60,000 nt of DNA from Owenia fusiformis (taxonomy: Eukaryota > Annelida > Polychaeta > Sabellida > Oweniidae): the NCBI GenBank assembly GCA_903813345.2, contig CAIIXF020000009.1, positions 12,334,030-12,394,029 of the forward strand. The letters are read 5' to 3'. Both the position numbers and the translations under genes were made by a program. Position 1 is the stretch's first letter. The number at the start of each line of letters is the position of its first letter. Shown here piece by piece: positions 56,218 to 60,000 of this stretch. The notes beneath the pieces were generated by a model, which saw only the letters and a program-made list of their open reading frames with translations, was not told where the DNA came from and did no database searches.

Positions 56218-57336
56218 GTAAGGTGCTCATATTGTTAAGGTGAAGGTTTGAGACAAATAGTATGTCGTGCCACCATTCTCAGTTCTGAGATGACTATGAA
56301 CACGCGTAGTTAACATGCCTGCATGTGATCATTCTGATACTCATAGCATCTTTCTGTTTCATCTGAAACCTCAGGGTTGAAAAGAAATGAGATGTCATGG
56401 TTTATCATGATGGCATGTGAAACACAACACTATTTTTGCAATATTTAAAATCAGAGTTGACTACCTCCTCTTTATTGAGACACCCTAGATACGCTAGGCC
56501 AACCAGATAGGGGTCATACATTTTCTGTGAATTCAAAGCTGTTTATGTTGATCATAAAGACTTTTTGAAAACCAGTATTAACCAGACATATTGTATAACC
56601 TTGTCCTTGTCCTTTCAATATGTTTTGGATTTAAAGCGTTACGCTTCCCGTATAAACACAATGTGCACGAATCAACTGGATCAGTCCATTTTTAAGAAAT
56701 AAGGGGAGTATTGTAAATTCCATTTCATTGACATCGTCTTGGAGATAAAATAATGTGTTTATAATGATTCTGTAAACATTGAGAGAGTGAATTATTAATT
56801 TTACTTTATAGCTTTTTGGAGAGGCTATGACGAAGGAAGATGACATCAAGACAATTGCAGAGTTGGATGAAACTATCGAAAGAGCCGTTGGAACAGGGCA
56901 AGGATTTGAGCTTGATCATTTCCCTTGGCTTCGGTTCTTTGGGAACAGCACATACGAAATCATAAAGCATTTCAACACCGTTCGAACTAGATTACTTGAT
57001 AGGTGGCTCCTGGGCTCAAAGGTATGCCCAAGTTCAGGCAAAATACCCAAAGAAACATTTCAAAATTAGGATACATCAGATTTTGGTTTCCCTATAATAG
57101 GAACTATAAGGATGCTATACGTGAAATTAGATTAACTTGTAGCATATTAGGAGCTTCCGAGTACGTATTTGATTACTATTTCAATTCAATTATGTCTATG
57201 TTTCGTATTATGTAGGATACGATGGAGAAAGGAAAGATTCGGGGTATGGTCGACTGGTTACTTGTATCGCAGGAGAACGAACCCACCATCTCCGATACCA
57301 ATGTTCGCATGATGATCCAGAATATTCTTTTAGCAG
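55675..57336 (+). CDS. Cytochrome P450, clan 2-like, N-terminal three exons (partial)
   Basis: Exons 55675-56217, 56812-57021 and 57216-57336; phases 0, 0 and 1, all with GT/AG borders, together ~291 codons. Residues 1-22 (MFQFVLLGFVSIYFLYLIIRY) form the ER signal anchor. A basic/Pro-rich hinge and APGPKGWPLLGNAL follow, then YGDVFKINLFGDDIVVISG and GDDFAGRP, as in CYP1/CYP2/CYP17 proteins. The C helix reads SPEQQKRRKIAHSGLKQYG, where the usual W-x-x-x-R Trp is Gln. Exon 3 ends at NILLAG, the start of the I helix. The ExxR and heme-Cys exons are not visible before 60000, so they lie beyond the window or are lost. Expected role: ER membrane mono-oxygenase. Confidence 0.85.
56812..57021 (+). 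CDS. P450 exon 2
   Basis: Acceptor tttatag|CTTTTT, donor TCAAAG|gtatgc, 70 codons. LFGEAMTKEDDI and DHFPWLRFFGN match the E-F helix region of clan 2 P450s (D-x-x-PWLR-x-F). Confidence 0.88.
57216..57336 (+). CDS. P450 exon 3
   Basis: Acceptor tatgtag|GATACG, donor TAGCAG|gtaacc, 40 codons plus 1 nt. Codes the G-H region and the start of the I helix (MMIQNILLAG). Confidence 0.82.
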
Positions 57337-57902
57337 GTAACCTACATGTGCGAATTAGAGAACTGATATCATGACATTTCACGGTAGTTAATATTATATT
57401 TTCATTTATATTTATTTGAGTTGTGTGCGGTTTGGAGTCGCTTGATCACTACTTTAACCCAATATGATATATTAATTATTGGGTTTACATGATTTCAACA
57501 TAATTCTTACAGAAACATTAGTTAATCTATCTCAATTTAATACTATATTCTTATACCGATGGGGTCCCTATCGCAAAGATATATATTACAATAGACAATA
57601 TATTTTATATATGTTTTTACTTACTTTAGTTGCAGTACATTAACCTGTTCATTACTTTGGTTGGTGCTGGGGAGGCTGGTGGGCTTTCCATGGTATGAGT
57701 TCACAAACTGATTCCCGCCAGATGTAGTCACGTGACATTTCATCCTTATCGCATGGTCTATATAAATTAACTCACCTATGCACTTATGCCATCTATACAT
57801 CACTTACGAGATAGATTTAACTGTATGAATATCTAGTGATCTGAGACAACTCCAAAACACATAAATATTTATATTTCATATAAGTCATTTTGCCTTATGC
57901 TT

Positions 57903-58006
57903 AGGTCACATTTGCTTCAGTATTTTGTTCAAAATTGAATACATTTCTGAACAAAATAGTCAATCGGCCGGGCGCCGTAGTGAAAATCGGGGCAAATGTG
58001 ACCAAG
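57903..58006. repeat. Small palindromic repeat, inverse copy at 37690-37795
   Basis: GGTCACATTTGC...GCAAATGTGACC with an internal CGGCCGGGCGCCGTAGTG block. Confidence 0.8.
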
Positions 58007-58023
58007 GCATTAGTGGCATATTT

Positions 58024-58459
58024 ATGCCGTGGTCACATTTGTTCCGATTTTTACTACGGAGCCTGGCCGATTGAGTATTTTGTTCAAAATTGTATGATCG
58101 TTAGTTTTTTGCTAAAATGTTGAAAAATAAAGAATTTTTTGGTCCAAAAAAGTTGATCAGTCGGCGCGACTTTTCTACCTACTATTATTTTCAATGCGAG
58201 ATTTAATTTAATTTATTCTACAGATCTAGGTAAAATCTACCATCGCACCAAATATCATAAACATATGCAGGAATATCACTGTGTACGAGCCGTTCAACTT
58301 TTCATGTATACACTGATTTTTTTCTTGAGAATGCCGTCACAGAATATAGTTCCGTGGAAGACCACTTTTTTTTAATAATCACCGCTTTTGTGCCTTCAGC
58401 CTCCTAGCTGATCGGTAGGGAGCCGGTGCTAAAAATCGGAGCAAATGTTACCACGGCAT
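58024..58459. mobile_element. 436 bp MITE of the GGTCACATTTG family
   Basis: TIRs ATGCCGTGGTCACATTTGTT and the inverse ending CCACGGCAT, ~29 bp with few mismatches. Shares the GCCGATTGAGTATT block with the small copies. Confidence 0.8.
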
Positions 58460-58469
58460 TACTTTTTGA

Positions 58470-59250
58470 CGTTTCGTCTAGCATGTTCGCTTGACTTTCT
58501 CAAACTGCTTGAAGTTGTATCCCTCCAATACGTACACTACTAATAGTCTGGCAGAAACTTCAAAGCTAATCGTTTTCTTCGGATTACAATGTTTTTTTAA
58601 CTTATCAGCATGAATATAGGATTGGGACCTCAAAATCATTGGATGCCGGAGCGGCACCCTTGGGCAACTCTCTACAGAGCATTTCTTATACCCCCCTGAT
58701 AAAATATACAGGGGGTACTATAAGACACCCTCATATCTCAGACACTAATAAATATATTAACTTGAAATTTTCAGGAATTGGTTTTAGTATGATGCTTGAC
58801 ACATGTGACAAAAATCAAGAAAAAATCTTAATCTGTTGCTATAGCAACAGAAATGGACACTATTTGTTACCGTAGAAATGCATTATTTTGCTTATTTTCA
58901 TAATTTTCTTCATATTCTTGATTCTTAAAGCATCTGAAGTATATAGGTATCTGTTATATACATGATTAGAAGTAAAGATGAAATAATTCATCATATGGTT
59001 TATGTAATATATCTAACATTTCAGTTGCTATGATAACATCACTAATAATCAGGTTTTTACATTTCACTTTCTTTAAAAAGGTGGTCCAAAATAAGACTTC
59101 TTGAAAAGGTTATGCTCCCTAGATAAAAAAGTGCTGCTTAAAAGATAAATAGTCACATGAATTTGAAAAAAAAAATTATAATTTAATTTTACCCCACCTC
59201 GACAGCCACCAAATCTGGCAAAATAGATTAATTTTCAAGGTTCAAATAAA
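58470..59250. other. No gene seen
   Basis: AT-rich. Could be a P450 intron if further exons lie to the right. Confidence 0.45.
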
Positions 59251-59257
59251 AAATGCC

Positions 59258-60000
59258 CCCAGTGGCCCCCAGAAGCTATACCATGGACCCCAGTCGCTCC
59301 AGAAGCTATACAGGGGCCCCAAGTAGCCCCAAGATGCTATAAGGTGGCCCAGAGAAGCTATAAAGGGACCCCTAGTAGCCCCCAGAAGCTATATGGTAGC
59401 CCCCAGAAGCTATACAGGGGCTCCAAATGGCCCCTAGAAGCTATATGGTGACTTCCAGAAGCTATACAAGGGCCTCCAGTAGCCCCCAGAATCTATACAG
59501 TGGCCCCTAGTGCCCCCTTAAAGCTATACGGTGGCCCCGGAAAGCTATATGGTGGCCCCCAGAAGCATATCCAGGGGCCCCTAGTAGCCCTCAGAAGCTA
59601 TGTGGTGGTCCCCAGTGGCTCCAAGAAGCTTAACAGTGGCCCCCAAAAGCAAAACAGGGGCCCCTAGTGGCCCCAATAAGCTATATGGTAGGCCCCAGAA
59701 GCTATATGATGGCACCCAGAAGCTATACGGTGGCCCCCAGCAGCCGCCAGAAGCTATACGATGGCATCCAGTGGCCCCTAGAAACTATATGGTTGCCCCC
59801 AGAAGCTGTACGGTGGCCCCCAATGGCCCAAAGAAACTATACAGGGGCCCCTAGTGGCCCCAAGAAGCTATATGGTAGCCCCAAGAAGCTATATGATGGC
59901 ACCCAGAAGCTATACGGTGGCCCCAGTAGCCGCCAGAAGCTATAGGATGGCATCCAGTGGCCCCCAGAAGCTACATGGTAGCCCCCAGAAGCTGTACGGT
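59258..60000. repeat. Minisatellite of ~20-35 bp units (AGAAGCTATACGGTGGCCCC), continuing past the window
   Basis: More than twenty AGAAGCTATA blocks separated by GGTGGCCCCCAG or GGGGCCCCTAGTGGCCCC. The longer frames across it (59600-59854, 59667-59945) are repeat artefacts. Confidence 0.92.

Noticed and set aside
59600-59945. Two overlapping ORFs of 84 and 92 aa
   Set aside because: They arise from the AGAAGCTATA minisatellite. Frames shift with unit length and there is no conserved start.

Overview
The window is eukaryotic, AT-rich, intron-rich and packed with short mobile elements. Intron phases, a clan 2-like cytochrome P450, an intact Ngaro-type tyrosine-recombinase retrotransposon and many Tc1/mariner, hAT-like and foldback elements suggest a marine invertebrate animal. 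I cannot name the species. No bacterial gene, rRNA or CRISPR array was seen.

The main gene is on the minus strand from 29092 to 12060. I rebuilt thirteen exons by hand from splice signals and reading phase. All phases agree, and the total coding length is 1431 nt (476 codons plus stop). It encodes a signal peptide, a short coiled coil and a complete Venus-flytrap (ANF-receptor/GABA-B type) ligand-binding domain. The frame stops at the point where a GABA-B receptor would enter its first membrane helix, so it appears to be a secreted, receptor-derived protein. A second, similar first exon with its upstream region lies at 4548-4743 on the same strand. This indicates a head-to-tail tandem family whose next member runs off the left edge, with its first intron filled by a satellite.

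The gene's introns hold most of the recognisable transposons. Intron 7 carries a full-length Ngaro element (16369-22074, minus strand) with gag, RT/RNase H and tyrosine recombinase and with split direct repeats A1 / B1-A2-B2. Its B2 end lies about 12 bp upstream of the exon 8 acceptor, so the polypyrimidine tract is transposon sequence. Introns 8 and 5 hold decayed mariner-like copies (15045-16164 and 23945-24670). Intron 12 holds a palindromic foldback, and intron 1 a 1 kb element with terminal inverted repeats (TIRs).

Layout: 1-4460, satellite with a ~1.78 kb higher-order period; 4548-4743, paralogous exon 1; 5.2-11.7 kb, palindromic MITEs (miniature inverted-repeat transposable elements), nested; 12.06-29.09 kb, secreted Venus-flytrap gene; 29.3-35.2 kb, intergenic with a 50 bp palindrome array, G-run minisatellite and foldbacks; 35.20-42.63 kb, a 7.4 kb element with ~1.3 kb inverted termini and a candidate CACT target duplication; 42.6-55.6 kb, gene-poor with dispersed repeats, a hAT-like MITE and a tandem array; 55675-57336, first three exons of a P450 on the plus strand, whose later exons are not visible; 59.26-60.0 kb, a minisatellite running off the right edge.
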